From NCBI GenBank assembly GCA_934047225.1, contig OW203983.1, positions 992,001-1,056,000 on the forward strand: 64,000 nt of DNA, written 5' to 3'. The position numbers and the translations under genes were made by a program. Below the pieces are notes generated by a model that saw only the letters and a list, made by a program, of their open reading frames with translations, did not search any database and was not told the DNA's origin. Positions within the stretch are counted from its first letter, which is position 1, and the number at the start of each line of letters is the position of its first letter. Positions 1-11,744 of this stretch are shown here, in pieces. Source of the DNA: Ypsolopha sequella (Eukaryota > Arthropoda > Insecta > Lepidoptera > Ypsolophidae).

Positions 1-13
1 ATGGTGTTGTGAC

Positions 14-3000
14 ATGTATTCTCGCACCGAGGAAGAAAGATTAGCGTATATAGCCAATAGACAAAAGAACAACTTGGACAATCAACTTCGTTCTGTTCCT
101 CTAGATGAACTTCTTCGTCAAATACACGATGACGAAACTATAATGGGTGAAGGTGGAATTGTTGCGGGGCGCATTTATTTACCTTATACTTTCACAGGTT
201 CCCCACGATATATGAAATGTAAATATATGGACGCAATGGCTGTAGTTGCTCGATTGGGAACACCATCTTACTTTCTAACGTTTACATGCAACGTGAGATG
301 GCCAGAAATTCGAAACATTACTCCAAATTATCAAATGCCTTCTCCTATCATTTGTGCAAGAGTATTCAAATTAAAATTACAAGAATTATTAAGAGATTTA
401 AGAACTGGTAAATTCTTTGGTGGGTGTGTTTACATTTTACATGTAATTGAATTTCAAAAACGAGGACTACCACATGCCCATATTGCTTTTAGAGTAGAAG
501 GTGGTGGTCCTATTCAGAATACAGATATCGATAAAGTTATCCGAGCGGATATTCCCCCTATAGATGAAGCCGATGGAAGGCTACGAAAAACAGTACTAAC
601 ACATATGATTCACGGACCTTGTGGTACCGGACATCGAACCGACCTACCCTGCTGGGATGTAGAGAAAAAAAAATGTTCCAAATATTTTCCAAAACAAGCA
701 ACAGATATAACTCATACTGATGATCGCGGGTTTATTGTTTTAAAAAGGGATCCTGAAAATAAAGCTACAATTAAATATAGAAATAAAAATATCGAAATAA
801 ATGATTTATGGGTTGTTCCGTATAATGCACCTCTTATATTAAAGTACGATTGCCATGTGAATATTGAAGCGGTCTCAACACGGAACATTGTCAAATATTT
901 ATTTAAATACATGACAAAAGGTCCAGATGAAACACGTGTAGCTGTCGTTCCCGAAGCAATTCGAAACGATGAAGTAGAACAATACGTTACAAAACGATAT
1001 CTCGGCGCTTGTGAAGCTGCCTGGAGAATCTTTGAATTCGATATCACAAGTAGAGAACCAAATGTTAAACAATTATCCGTGCATCTGGAAGGACAGCAAA
1101 GTGTGTTTTATCGTTACGGTGAAGAATTAACAGCTGCCGAGAAATCGACTTCTGATTTAATAAAATATTTTAATAGACCGGCTGGGCCGGAATTTGATAA
1201 TTTGACATACATGGATTTCTATGAACAGTATATTGTCAACAGTGTGAAGCCGAAAACAAAAAATGTACCCATTCATGAGATATTAGATGGAAGATATTTT
1301 GTCACTAAGAGACAACGTAAAGAAATGGTCGCTCGATTGTTTTGGGTTTCACCGAATAGAGGCGAACAATTTTATTTACGTTTATTACTAAGTAACTTTC
1401 CGTGTCGCGGCTATAATGATCTGTTGTTATTACATGGTGGTGGTAAATATACCACATTTCAAGAAATTGCACGAGCTCTCGGCATCGCTGATGATGAATT
1501 AGAATATGAAATCGCATTAGAAGAAGCTGCGACATTTTACACAGGTAAAAGTTTGCGACATTTCTTTGTACTTATTATAACTAACGGTGTTGCTCCTGCA
1601 GCTATTCTGTGGGACAAATTTAAACATCTCCTAAGCGAAGATCTTTTAGAAAGACATCGCAATAATGAAGATGAAGCATACCGTCTCGCGCTATTGGAAA
1701 TTGAACAACTCTTACGTAAGCACGGTAGTAGACTTGAAGATCACGGTCTTCCCATCATTGAAGATAATACAACAGAGTTTTACAGGGAACAAACAGCATA
1801 TAGAGGTGAAAACCTCAGAGAATACGTAGGCCATTGGATACCTTTACTGTCATCGGAACAAAGGCAAGTTTTAGATCATATTAATGCTTTGTTTCATCCC
1901 GTTGTTAATTATAACTGTGTAGATAATTTAAACGTTACTGAGTCATCAACTGCTATATTTCTTGATGGTCCATCTGGGACAGGCAAAACATTACTACTTA
2001 ATGTAATTGCTGCTTACGTGCGCTCATGTTTAGGAGGTGTTGTACTTTGCACAGCATATTCAGGTATCGCAGCTACAAACTACGAAGGCGGCTTTACTGC
2101 ACATAGCATGTTCCGTTTGCCTTTGGATATTGTAGATGACAATGGTACTTGGAATTTAACAAACGGCTCTCAACGAGCTGAACTTATTTATAATGCACAT
2201 GTTATAATACTTGATGAAGCACCGATGATGCACAAATATCTAATTCAATTATTAGATAGATCTCTACGTGATTTAATGCGCTGCGATCAACTATTCGGCG
2301 GAAAGATAATTATTCTTGCGGGTGACTTTCGTCAAATTCCACCTGTTGTACCTACAGCTAAAACTAAAATTGACATTTTACAAGCTTCATTAAAAACATC
2401 CTACATCTGGCCCAAATTGTTCAAAATGTGCTTAACTAACGCCCAAAGAACAAGAAATGACGAAAGTTACTCTGATTTCATATTAAAATTAGGTTCTGGA
2501 GAATGTGAAACTATCGAAAGAGGAACCAATAAAAACAAGCAAACTCTTGTTAGTTTGGCACACTTAAATGTCGTGCTTGATTTACAAGAATTGCTTGATT
2601 TCGTTTTTCCTGTTGAGATGTTACACGATTCCGACATTTGTGCAAAAAGAGCAATAATGTCAACACATAATGTAAATGTGAATGAAATTAACGAAATTAT
2701 TCTAAATAAAGTGCCAGGTGACATAATACATTGTTATTCAGTTGACAAAATTGATCCCGAAATATCTAATGAATTTCACCTTGGCGTTGATACTTTAAAT
2801 CGTATTCAAGCCAAAGGGATACCAGACCATCACTTACAAATAAAAGAAGGTGCTATATGTATGATTATTAGAAATCTTAGTTTTGTCGATGGTTTAGTAA
2901 ATGGAACAAAAGTTATAATTGTAGGAATGCTTTCACCAAGAATCATAAAAGTCAGAAAACCTAATGATACAACAATACATTGTATTCCACGAATTACTTT

Positions 3001-3277
3001 TATAACTCCCATAGAGTATAAAAGTCCTATAAATATGTATCGTAATCAATTTCCAATTCAAGTATGTTACGCAATGACGGTACATAAATCACAAGGTCAA
3101 ACAATTGAAAAAGTCGGAGTCGACCTTCGTTCTGACGTTTTCAGTCATGGCCAACTGTACGTCGCCTTAGGACGAGTTCGAAGTCAAGATAACATCATGA
3201 TTTTAACAAAACGAGAACGAATAATTAATGACGTTCCCTATGCCAATAATGTAATAATTCAAGAATTAATTACATAA
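14..3277 (+). CDS. Helitron Rep/helicase (RepHel transposase), 5' partial
   Basis: Rolling-circle transposase that nicks and unwinds Helitron DNA in the nucleus. The 1087-residue frame starts here at the first ATG, but the frame is open upstream to base 2, so the N-terminus (including any zinc finger) probably lies outside the window. Visible Rep motifs: FLTFTCN at residues 87-93, the HUH metal site PHAH at 153-156, and the two catalytic tyrosines in YLFKY at 295 and 299. The helicase half (SF1, Pif1 type) has Walker A GPSGTGKT at 652-659, Walker B LDEAP at 733-737, LAGDFRQIPP at 768-777, TVHKSQGQT near 1022-1030 and QLYVALGRVRS near 1047-1057. No frameshift or internal stop is seen over 3.2 kb, so it may be recent or active. 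I could not find its terminal CTRR and hairpin, so the element's 3' end is undefined. Confidence 0.95.
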   Translation: MYSRTEEERLAYIANRQKNNLDNQLRSVPLDELLRQIHDDETIMGEGGIVAGRIYLPYTFTGSPRYMKCKYMDAMAVVARLGTPSYFLTFTCNVRWPEIRNITPNYQMPSPIICARVFKLKLQELLRDLRTGKFFGGCVYILHVIEFQKRGLPHAHIAFRVEGGGPIQNTDIDKVIRADIPPIDEADGRLRKTVLTHMIHGPCGTGHRTDLPCWDVEKKKCSKYFPKQATDITHTDDRGFIVLKRDPENKATIKYRNKNIEINDLWVVPYNAPLILKYDCHVNIEAVSTRNIVKYLFKYMTKGPDETRVAVVPEAIRNDEVEQYVTKRYLGACEAAWRIFEFDITSREPNVKQLSVHLEGQQSVFYRYGEELTAAEKSTSDLIKYFNRPAGPEFDNLTYMDFYEQYIVNSVKPKTKNVPIHEILDGRYFVTKRQRKEMVARLFWVSPNRGEQFYLRLLLSNFPCRGYNDLLLLHGGGKYTTFQEIARALGIADDELEYEIALEEAATFYTGKSLRHFFVLIITNGVAPAAILWDKFKHLLSEDLLERHRNNEDEAYRLALLEIEQLLRKHGSRLEDHGLPIIEDNTTEFYREQTAYRGENLREYVGHWIPLLSSEQRQVLDHINALFHPVVNYNCVDNLNVTESSTAIFLDGPSGTGKTLLLNVIAAYVRSCLGGVVLCTAYSGIAATNYEGGFTAHSMFRLPLDIVDDNGTWNLTNGSQRAELIYNAHVIILDEAPMMHKYLIQLLDRSLRDLMRCDQLFGGKIIILAGDFRQIPPVVPTAKTKIDILQASLKTSYIWPKLFKMCLTNAQRTRNDESYSDFILKLGSGECETIERGTNKNKQTLVSLAHLNVVLDLQELLDFVFPVEMLHDSDICAKRAIMSTHNVNVNEINEIILNKVPGDIIHCYSVDKIDPEISNEFHLGVDTLNRIQAKGIPDHHLQIKEGAICMIIRNLSFVDGLVNGTKVIIVGMLSPRIIKVRKPNDTTIHCIPRITFITPIEYKSPINMYRNQFPIQVCYAMTVHKSQGQTIEKVGVDLRSDVFSHGQLYVALGRVRSQDNIMILTKRERIINDVPYANNVIIQELIT

Positions 3278-3518
3278 AATATATATTAGAGTACCATCAA
3301 TATTAGTACAGTACAAAAATTTTAAATTCTTTATTTATGCAAAACTTTTTACATCGCATAGTAAGTGTCACATATGGTTGGTTGGTTGGTTATAAGGCCA
3401 TTTTAAGGTACCTATTATACTTCACACATATACAAATTCAACTTGTATATAATCCCCCTAAGCGTTCAAACAAGTTTGTTTTGCTTTGGTACCTTAAATA
3501 GTAGAGATTAATCTCTAC
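3278..3518. other. 3' flank of the Helitron gene, with G-rich repeat and palindromes
   Basis: Non-coding, AT-rich. It holds a (GGTT)4 run at 3376-3391, an inverted pair TTAAGGTACC (3403-3412) / GGTACCTTAA (3488-3497), and a perfect 20 bp palindrome at 3500-3519 centred on ATTAAT. None of these is followed by a convincing Helitron CTRR end at the usual spacing. Confidence 0.5.
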
Positions 3519-3886
3519 TTAAAAGGCCGGTGAGTAATCCTATTTCATATAAACGAAATACCAAAACCATTTGTAAGTCATAGATATTCTTAAGGTGGTG
3601 TGTATTTATTCCGATTGCATTACATAATATCTAGGTTCCCAAATATATATTAAATAATAACGCTGATTTAAACATGAAATATGAGAGAAATAAACTTTCT
3701 ATGGAAATTTTAAACAGATAATAGTGTTGTCTTTAAATCAGTGTCCTTTCAAAATATATATTTAGGAACCTAGATATCCTGATATTCAATCGGAATAAAC
3801 ACACACTATCCTAAGAATATCTATGATTTACAAATGATTTTGGTATTTCGTTTGTATGAACAAGGATTACTGCGCCGGCCTCTTAA
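3519..3886. mobile_element. Foldback MITE-like element with TTAA ends
   Basis: A long imperfect inverted repeat. The left end TTAAAAGGCCGG (3519-3530) matches the reverse complement of the right end CCGGCCTCTTAA (3875-3886). Pairing continues inwards for well over 100 bp: AGTAATCC with GGATTACT, GAAATACCAAAA with TTTTGGTATTTC, TCATAGATATTCTTA with TAAGAATATCTATGA, TATTCCGATTG with CAATCGGAATA, and AACGCTGATTTAAA with TTTAAATCAGTGT. The outer TTAA at both ends suggests a TTAA target, as in piggyBac-type elements, but the terminal bases are not the usual piggyBac CCC, so the family is open. No coding sequence. Confidence 0.7.
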
Positions 3887-6800
3887 GGTGTTAACACAAT
3901 GATTACTATACTTTCATTCCATATAGGATTGGAGAAAAGAATGATATAATGAAACTTACATAATGAAAGTAAATATAAAACATTGATGTTTTAGATCTAT
4001 TGGAATAAAAATTTCATTCACCACAACCATTTAAATGGTTACATAACTTGAAACAATTATTCATAAAACTTGCAATTCTCATGGATTACAATTTATACAA
4101 TATGATAAAAAAGAATAGTTTATAATGAATTTATTAAGACTCGTATATAATTACTTGCAAATATCAGTATATTATTTATTACAAAATATACATGATACAA
4201 TAAAGTATTGAAACTCTTTTTCTGTTACATTCTTTTTTTTAATGTTATTTGGAATGAAATATAGACAGGTAGTAAGATAAATGCGAACTATGATACTCAT
4301 ACTATCATTAAATCCATTACTATCTTTCTCCTATTCCAAAGTCTTTATGTTATATCCTTAAAGTACATCTTTTACCTGTATAGGTCCTGTGATTACATAT
4401 AAATTGTATTGTTTTATCAATTGTTTTCTCAATTGAATTAAAATTATATCTTTTTCTGTACATTATATTGTTGACTTTCTATAAAATATCATTTATTATT
4501 TCAAATTAAGTTTCTTGTAAATTTTATGTTCGGGCAGTCTGTATGAAATAACATTGTCATAAATAGGCACATATCTTTTTTATTCGCTATGATCAATAAA
4601 TTATAAATTTCGATTAAAAATATCGATTTAAGGCCATTTATACACACAAATGATAACAAAACTTTTATGTACCTATAGTTTTTTTTTTTCATGTATAATC
4701 AATTACTTATATAGATAATGAAATCGTTTAACTGTAATATTTTCTTTACAAGTTATCCTATGTAAAATCTTTAATTTTATTCATTTATGTAAAATTGTAC
4801 TGTTTAATTTAAAAGAGAGAAAAAAATGATAACAAAAAAGGAGATGACAAAAAAATAAAAATATGAAACATGAACAAAAAAAGAAAAAAAAAATAAGAGT
4901 CATCATCCATACATAAAGAAAAAATATATCTACAGACATCAACAACAATACAAAGCCAATTTATATTTGAAAGTAAGTTAATAATTTTCAAAATCGTTAT
5001 TTTAAATCATTTATTGAGTTTAAAACAAGAAATAAATAATGCTTTTCAACTTTCAGACAACTGTCAAGATTGCAAGACTCAAGAATCTACTACTCAAATA
5101 TACACAAACTACAAAAATAATAACACGTAATTAAAACCGTATCGTACTATGGAAATACATTTTCTATAAATAAATTTAAAAATGTTTATATCTTCTGAAA
5201 TGTTTCAGTTGTACGAAGAAATTTACAATTACAAATATCACATATGAAAACTTTAAAATCAACTGATTAACTTGATTCGTCCATAACTGAATATAAACGT
5301 TTCCAAGATTATACATCATTCCTGACAATTTTCCTGAACAAAAAATATACATACATTGAGCAGACAGATTTAAAAGTATGATTTTGAAACTCTTACACCA
5401 ATAACGTCGCTTCTGATGTGATTATTGAAATATCATGGAAAGAAAAACGGAATTCCTATAACCAAAATACAGAAAACAAAGAAATACAAGTTAATTAACA
5501 AATTACTTTATATGCCGAAATAAATGAATACTTGTGCAACATACAAACAAATAAAAGTGGAAAAGAAATATGTGAACATGTAATATGTAATCAAGAAATT
5601 ATGAAAATATTAATAACAAAAAAGAAGAACAAAATTATACCGAACTTTTATCAACCACACAAGATACCTAATTAGATATTAAGTATTGGTAACCCTTATT
5701 TTAAAATATAGCCAAATATTTTTGTTATTGTCATTGTAATTAACAACTTACTTTTATTATAATTCATTTTATGTTTTCATTTACCACTGAAAAATGTTCA
5801 GTTTTGTTATCATTTAAAAACTATTTAATATGCATAGAAAAATATACGTATATTTAAATGAAATTCACAACTTATTAATCATATTGAATTGAAAAAAAAT
5901 ATTATACCTACTTATTAATTACATATATTTTATAATATAGAAACGTGAAAACATTATTTTACAATGTGACCCTCATACAAACTGATTGAACAAATAATGC
6001 AAATGAAAATCTGTACTATTAAATTATCTTTATAAATAACATATCGTCGATTTAACTTTGAAAATCTATCATCTCAATTTTGCAACGTCTTTTGTGATTT
6101 TCGAATAATTTTCGAAAATAATATCTTTGTATGTTATATCTGATTGATGTAGTAATTACATATTACATTATGAATTACATATGATACGAAAATTAACGTG
6201 AATACAGCATAAATACAGCGGAATCTGTATACTAACATCGTACACAATTAGCTTTAAAACTAACTAATGAATTCTTACAGAAAGTCAACAATATCTATCT
6301 ACTTCATCACTTGTAACAAATTTTATACAATTGAATAAAATTTTACAATAAATATCTGTAATCATACATACTTGACTTTTAGCATTTAATGCTAAAAAGT
6401 CCTACTGATGATGTACGGCCTGGGGGAGCATTAATGTACTATAACAGTAATCGGAATAGGGTGAATTTTTAAATAATAAATAACGTAGTACCACTCATTA
6501 AGAAATTTAATACCAAATTATATTATCAATACAATATATCATGTTTTGTTTCACAACAGCTTCATCAATGAAAGTTGTAAAATTGCAACAAAGATTACTT
6601 TGATGTAATACAATTTTTTCTTTAATTTAAAATAGATATCATTGTTATAAAAGATCACAAACAAAACCATAAATATTATACCATATTTATTTCAAACCCA
6701 GTAATATAAACACAGAAACAAATAAAATATCGAAACATACTCTAATAATAATTATTATTAAATATAAAAGATAGATAAATTACTGGTTGTACCTATCGAC

Positions 6801-7659
6801 CTTATAATTGGTGATTTCGGTACTATAATCAATTATATAATTTATGTATTTACTTGAAAACTCTACCTATATCGATTACTGATATATAAATTACATAATG
6901 CAATAATAATGTGACACGTTACAAAGAAATTGATTAACATCAATACTCAATTTATGGTACTCATCTAAAATATATAGAATTTAGTGTCGATTCAATACAA
7001 CACGATTTAATTTATTTGGCAGAATTACACTTTACTTAAATATTCCATCTTTTTCTTTTTTTTTTAAAGACAAAGACAAAGACAGAACAATTAAATTAAA
7101 GTCATTCCTAACAATTAAGTAAAGTCGTGATATATCAAATCGACATTATTCTCAAGTGGAATAGGCCGAAAATACAAAAATCTTAAGTAATTTAATTACT
7201 CCTCTTTTTTGTATTTTTGGGACACCACTATAAAAAAAGCGAGTCTAGAACTGATACCTCCTGGGTGGACGTGGAAACTCAGTTCATTTACTTAATTTTC
7301 ACAAGTATGTTTCAGAACTATTAAGTAAGCAGACAACTTATCGAGTACGTCATCAAGGAAAGCTACCACCGAGTACACTAATACAAAATAAGGTACAAAC
7401 TCTTCTGTCTATTCTATAATTGTATAAATCTGAATATATTTAATTCTTTAGATTTCATACTTTAAAATAAAAAAACCAAACCTACATAAAATTATTGTTA
7501 CCTGTCTATATGTCTACTTTTAGAATAATTATAAGCTAATTAATTTGTCAAAAATTTCCCTCCCCGTTCACAAAGTTGAATTCCTAAAATGTTGACTTTC
7601 CCATCATATGTTGAATTTTTTTTTAATTTTCCCTATATGTTGAATTCTCATAATCATAA
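3887..7659. other. AT-rich intergenic DNA, no gene seen
   Basis: Both strands are full of stops; the few 60-residue frames are low-complexity (poly-K/poly-F) and show no codon structure. The one local structure worth marking is a hairpin at 6374-6401 (stem GACTTTTAGCAT / ATGCTAAAAAGTC, loop TTA, one bulged A). I see no RNA gene. Confidence 0.6.
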
Positions 7660-8440
7660 AATAATTAAACATTCCAGGATACCACCACATCATCAAGCTA
7701 AGCAACAAGTACCTGTGTTCATCGTCTATTGGACTTGGGCCTCTCCAATACTTCGTCACTTTTGGTGATCCTGTGTCATCCTCATCCTGCTGTTATCCGC
7801 AATGTTCTTCAAGTCGATAATCTAAAGAGCACCTACATATAGACATGGTAATTTATTAAAATAGTAACAATTATCGAAAAATAATAAATAAGACAAACAA
7901 AACAGACAATACATACACATAAAATTACATATGTAGAGAATTACATACAAACGTAAATAATATCTATACATTTAACACAAACTTGAGAAAAATTCAAGCT
8001 TTGTTAAGATATGCAATAATCTTTTAATAAATAATTTTCTTTCATTTCAACAGTGGTGACACCTGGGCGCGCATTGCAAATGGAATCGAACAGTCCTAAC
8101 TATACTAACTTGACACGATCACCTTAAAGCCAACGACACTTCATCGAGTCCTCCGTTGGATACATCATGCGCTCTGCCTCCACCACTGTACAGGAGCGAT
8201 GGTGACACCTGAATGCACGATGCAAATGGAGTCGAACAGTCGTCAAAAATACTGACTAAACACAATCACCCTAAGACCAGCGACATTTCAAGAGGCCCTG
8301 CGTTCAGTGCACCAAACGTTCTGCATCTACCGCCTTGCTCCACAAGCGATAACACCTGAGCGTAAGTTGCAAATAAAGTCGAACAATCCTTCGTATGAAC
8401 AAACACACAAGCACGAAATGCGAATGTGCGTAGTACCTAA
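7660..8440. repeat. Composite interspersed repeat, copy 1
   Basis: Begins ATAATTAAACATTCCAGGAT and shares a long, diverged alignment with 10547-11430 and, for its first part, with 8902-9135. The core TATTGGACTTGGGCCTCTCC reads, in reverse complement, like the 3' part of lepidopteran LINEs. It continues through an AT-rich spacer (TACATACAAACGTA near 7946) into a 147 bp tandem repeat. No coding capacity remains. Confidence 0.65.
8055..8410. repeat. 147 bp tandem repeat, about 2.4 copies
   Basis: Copies start at GGTGACACC (8055), GGTGACACC (8201) and GATAACACC (8348), a period of 146-147 bp. Shared words in each copy are TGCAAATGGARTCGAACAGTC, CACRATCACC, CCAGCGACAYTTCA and GCGCTCTGCCTCCACC or close variants. 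Diverged copies of the same unit sit at 11140-11430. Confidence 0.7.
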
Positions 8441-8901
8441 AGATCTTCCAAATTACTAGGGATGAAAAAATTACATGCGAGCATGAAGCTTATGTAATGT
8501 AATTACATTTCACCAACAAATTATTATATAGAAATTGTACAGCATTTCACTTACAAACTCTGTCAAAATTATTACAAGAAAAATAAAAAAAACAATTCTA
8601 ATACATATTATACCATGATATGTAATCAAAAGTCATAACTAAAATAAACACTTTTTACTACAAGTGGTATCGATAACATAATAAACAAAGTGGAATAAAA
8701 TTCAAAACCAAAAGTCAAGACCTTTACATCACACAATATCAAAGGTTGCAACGAAAACTAAGCTTTCAAATTAAGAACATAATTTAGCTAAATTAAACAC
8801 CATCATAATATAACCAACAGCGTAGTAATTATAGACCAAAATTTGAATATTATATTACTTTAAATGAATGAAAGCCTCAAACAATTTGTCAAATTTTTCA
8901 T

Positions 8902-9135
8902 AAAATAATTAAACTTTCCAGGATATCACCACGTCGTCTGGCTGAGCAACAAGTACCTGTGTTCATCCACGATTGGACATAGGCTTCTCCAATACTTCGT
9001 CACTTTTGGTGATCCTGTATCATCCTCATCCAACTGTTATCCATAATGTTCTTCGAGTCAATCTGAGGAGTATCTATATATAAATAAGGTAACTCAATAC
9101 AATAGTCCAAATTTCTATCCAACAATACAACATAT
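8902..9135. repeat. Composite interspersed repeat, copy 2 (5' part only)
   Basis: Starts AAAATAATTAAACTTTCCAGG and runs through CCACGTCGTCTGGCTGAGCAAC, TGGACATAGGCTTCTCC and GATCCTGTATCATCCTCATCC, collinear with 7660-7870. The 147 bp tandem section is absent. The following stretch (9150-9230) instead resembles the region after the tandem repeat at 8400-8490. Confidence 0.6.
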
Positions 9136-10020
9136 AACTATCATAATAACACAAGCACACAAACATGAAATGCAAACGTGTATAATTCCTAAGAATGTCT
9201 CGATCTACTAGAAATTAAAAAATTCACATTGTAGCGAGCCCGAAGAGCTCGCTAGAAACGAGCACTACAAACCTATAAAAACCTATATAAAATCATTGTT
9301 CGTTATCCATCTATCTACCCATTCGTCTATATGTATATTGTTGAAATATACTCATTTTAAATCAAAGATAATTAACATTGCCAAAAACATATGTATTAGT
9401 TACATTTCACTAACAAATTATTACATACTCCCATAATTATTACGATGCAGTGCAATGCACGCTTAATAATGCGTGCACCTTACTGTTTACCGCTCTGAAT
9501 TAATATATTTACATACTACCGCGACCGCTTGCGCATCCATGACACGATCGACATCATGTATGGACAACTCATGCCCAACGACGTCGCTGGATGTGATGGA
9601 CAAAATTAGTATTGCGTAAATCTGTAAGACTAATTTAATTGAAAAAAAGAGATTCGAACCGCAAAATCTATACTATACGCATCGCTGAATATCACCAACC
9701 AGATACAGTCTCGCAAAAAGGATATAAAGGTAAAGAGAAACCTTCGCAATATCATAAAGGTGCTGAAGGAAAAGAATCCTGTCGATGTGCTCACCTTTGT
9801 GGAGAGGAACTTATGTTAGCTTCCACCAGTTACCTTCGATTACATTCACATCACCCGACTATTAAAAGACATAACATCCCTTCGATCCAGCCTAACTGAA
9901 TTGGAGCTAATATTCGAACCTTCATAATCTATCATCAATAAGCTACATAAAATTAATAAAAGGTATACTTATTTGGCGTGTAATACGAAAAAAAAGAACC
10001 CACCTAAGGTATACTTTTAT
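9136..10020. other. Non-coding stretch with a small GC islet
   Basis: A GC islet at 9231-9253 has the inverted pair AGCGAGC / GCTCGCT around CCGAAGA, followed by CTAG overlap. Its word GCGAGCCCGAAG also occurs in the big array (23006-23017), so it may be a trace of a related element. A frame of 86 codons at 9639-9899 opens with TTG, has no recognisable domain, and is not annotated as a gene. Confidence 0.4.
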
Positions 10021-10031
10021 AAAAGTTAGAG

Positions 10032-10159
10032 ACAGCGCCATCTGCTTCTAAATGGAACTATTTAGTTCACTTTATTTTCAATAATGAAGCTATACACTTC
10101 ATTTTGATCACAAACTATTGTAGTAAAAAGTATCTTAAACGTACGCTAGATGGCGCTGT
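10032..10159. repeat. Short inverted-repeat element around AGCGCCATCT
   Basis: ACAGCGCCATCT at 10032-10043 and its exact reverse complement AGATGGCGCTGT at 10148-10159 bracket about 104 bp. This word pair is familiar to me from insect MITEs, but that is recollection. No target-site duplication could be fixed. Confidence 0.45.
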
Positions 10160-10546
10160 TAACCAATATAATAAATGTGTGAAAATTTTTTTGACAAAAA
10201 ATCATTGATAATAATCAAACTTTAAAAAGACAATAGTACACGAATTAAATTAATGGATAAGTAAACAAAATACTCAAACGTTTTATTTAAAATTATTAAT
10301 TAATTCCTTTTATCATTAAACTGAATATCAAATATTTGCACATTTATACAACGATTCATTAAAGTAACAACGATGGCATATGTATTTTTTTAAATTTATT
10401 ACAGCTTAACGTAAACATTAACAAGGTACATAATTTTTAAAACATACGTAAATTCCACTCATGTTAATATAAAATCATTTTGTCATCATATTATATAGAG
10501 CTGTAATACATTAAAACAAAAAATATTCATAATTTGTAACAATATC

Positions 10547-11430
10547 GTTAATAATAATTAAACATTCCAGGATACCACCACATCGTCTGGCTGAGCAACA
10601 AGTACCCGTATTCATCCACTATTGAACATAGGCTTCTCCAATACTTCGTCATTATGAGTGATCCTGTATCATCCTCATCCTGCTGTTATCCGCAATGTTC
10701 CCCAAGTCGATAATCTAAGGAGCATCTACCTATAAACATAGTAATTTATTACAATAGTCTAGATTTTTATCCAAAAATACTACATACTACTTTCCTCAAA
10801 AATTTCCTAATAATCATCAATAATTTAAAAATGTACTATAATCACTACTTAAAATATTTTATTAATAATATAACAGTAAATATTTTTTTAATTAAATTTA
10901 TCCAAACACATAAACAGTTATTAAAATATTAGTAGTCAAAAATTAATAATTATTAAAAAACAATAGATGAACAGTCAAAATAAACAATACATACATATAA
11001 AATTACATGTACAAAGAATTACATACAAACGTATAAGAAATCTGTACATTTAACACAAAGTTTAATAAAATGCAAAGATTTTTCAAGTATCTAATATTCT
11101 TCAAATCATAATTTTCTTTCATTTTAAAAACGGTAATACTTTGCATCCGTTGCAGATGGAATCAAGAGATCCTCCAGTTTACTAATTGAACACGAATAAA
11201 CTGAAGCCAGCGACACTTCATCGATTCTTCCATCGGGTATACCAAGCACTCTACCTCCACCGCCTTGCTCCACAAACGAATTGCAAATAGAATCGAACAG
11301 TCTTTCGACCTACTGACTGGACACGATCATTCTGAGACCGGCGACACTTCACTCTGCTTTCATTGAAGACCATTGACAAACGATAACACCCAGACGCGCA
11401 TTGTAGAAAATAGCGATCCAGAGGCTAGCG
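10547..11430. repeat. Composite interspersed repeat, copy 3
   Basis: Collinear with 7660-8440: the ATTAAACATTCCAGGATACC start, the AACATAGGCTTCTCCAATAC core, GTTATCCGCAATGTTC, the AT spacer with TTACATACAAACGTAT (about 11021), then at least two degenerate 147 bp units from about 11140 (GCGACACTTCATCGATTC near 11209; GCGACACTTCACTCTG near 11341). Several small indels separate it from copy 1, so it is old. Confidence 0.6.
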
Positions 11431-11440
11431 ACACGTTATT

Positions 11441-11583
11441 CGATTCTAAAAGCTTTAATTTTAGTTTTAGTGCTGTCAAAACTAAATTTCTGTCATTGCA
11501 AAATAATCCTTAATAGTTAGGAACAGAATCTAAATTACTTTGAAATAATTTTATGTGTGACAGCACTAAAATTAAAACTTGTA
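11441..11583. mobile_element. MITE family copy A (right end damaged)
   Basis: Left inverted repeat CGATTCTAAAAGCTTTAATT; right inner arm TGACAGCACTAAAATTAAAA. The outer right end is missing where copy B begins, suggesting B inserted into or recombined with A. Confidence 0.6.
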
Positions 11584-11744
11584 GCCGATTCTGAAGGCTT
11601 TAATTTTAGTTTTAGCGTTGTCAAAACTAAATTTTCATCATTGCAAAATAGTTCATAAGTAAGTTAAGAACAGAAGCTAAATTACTTTGGAAAAATTTAA
11701 GCCTTAACAGCACTAAAACTAAAATTAAAGCCTTCAGAATCGGC
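11584..11744. mobile_element. MITE family copy B (complete, 161 bp)
   Basis: Terminal inverted repeats of about 40 bp: GCCGATTCTGAAGGCTTTAA at the left and its reverse complement ending at 11744. The centre carries AAACTAAATTT and CTAAATTACTTTGGAAAAAT. Too short to code. It is the best-preserved of four copies and can serve as the family reference. Confidence 0.75.

Noticed and set aside
3500..3519. Terminal hairpin of the autonomous Helitron
   Set aside because: It is a perfect palindrome without loop, and no CTRR follows at 10-15 nt; it abuts a separate foldback element.
4501..4991. Minus-strand frames of about 60 codons
   Set aside because: They are Phe/Leu/Ile-rich readings of AT-rich low-complexity DNA with no supporting signal.
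9639..9899. An 86-codon frame with a Cys/His-containing middle
   Set aside because: It starts with TTG, has stops just upstream, and shows no family resemblance or splice signals.
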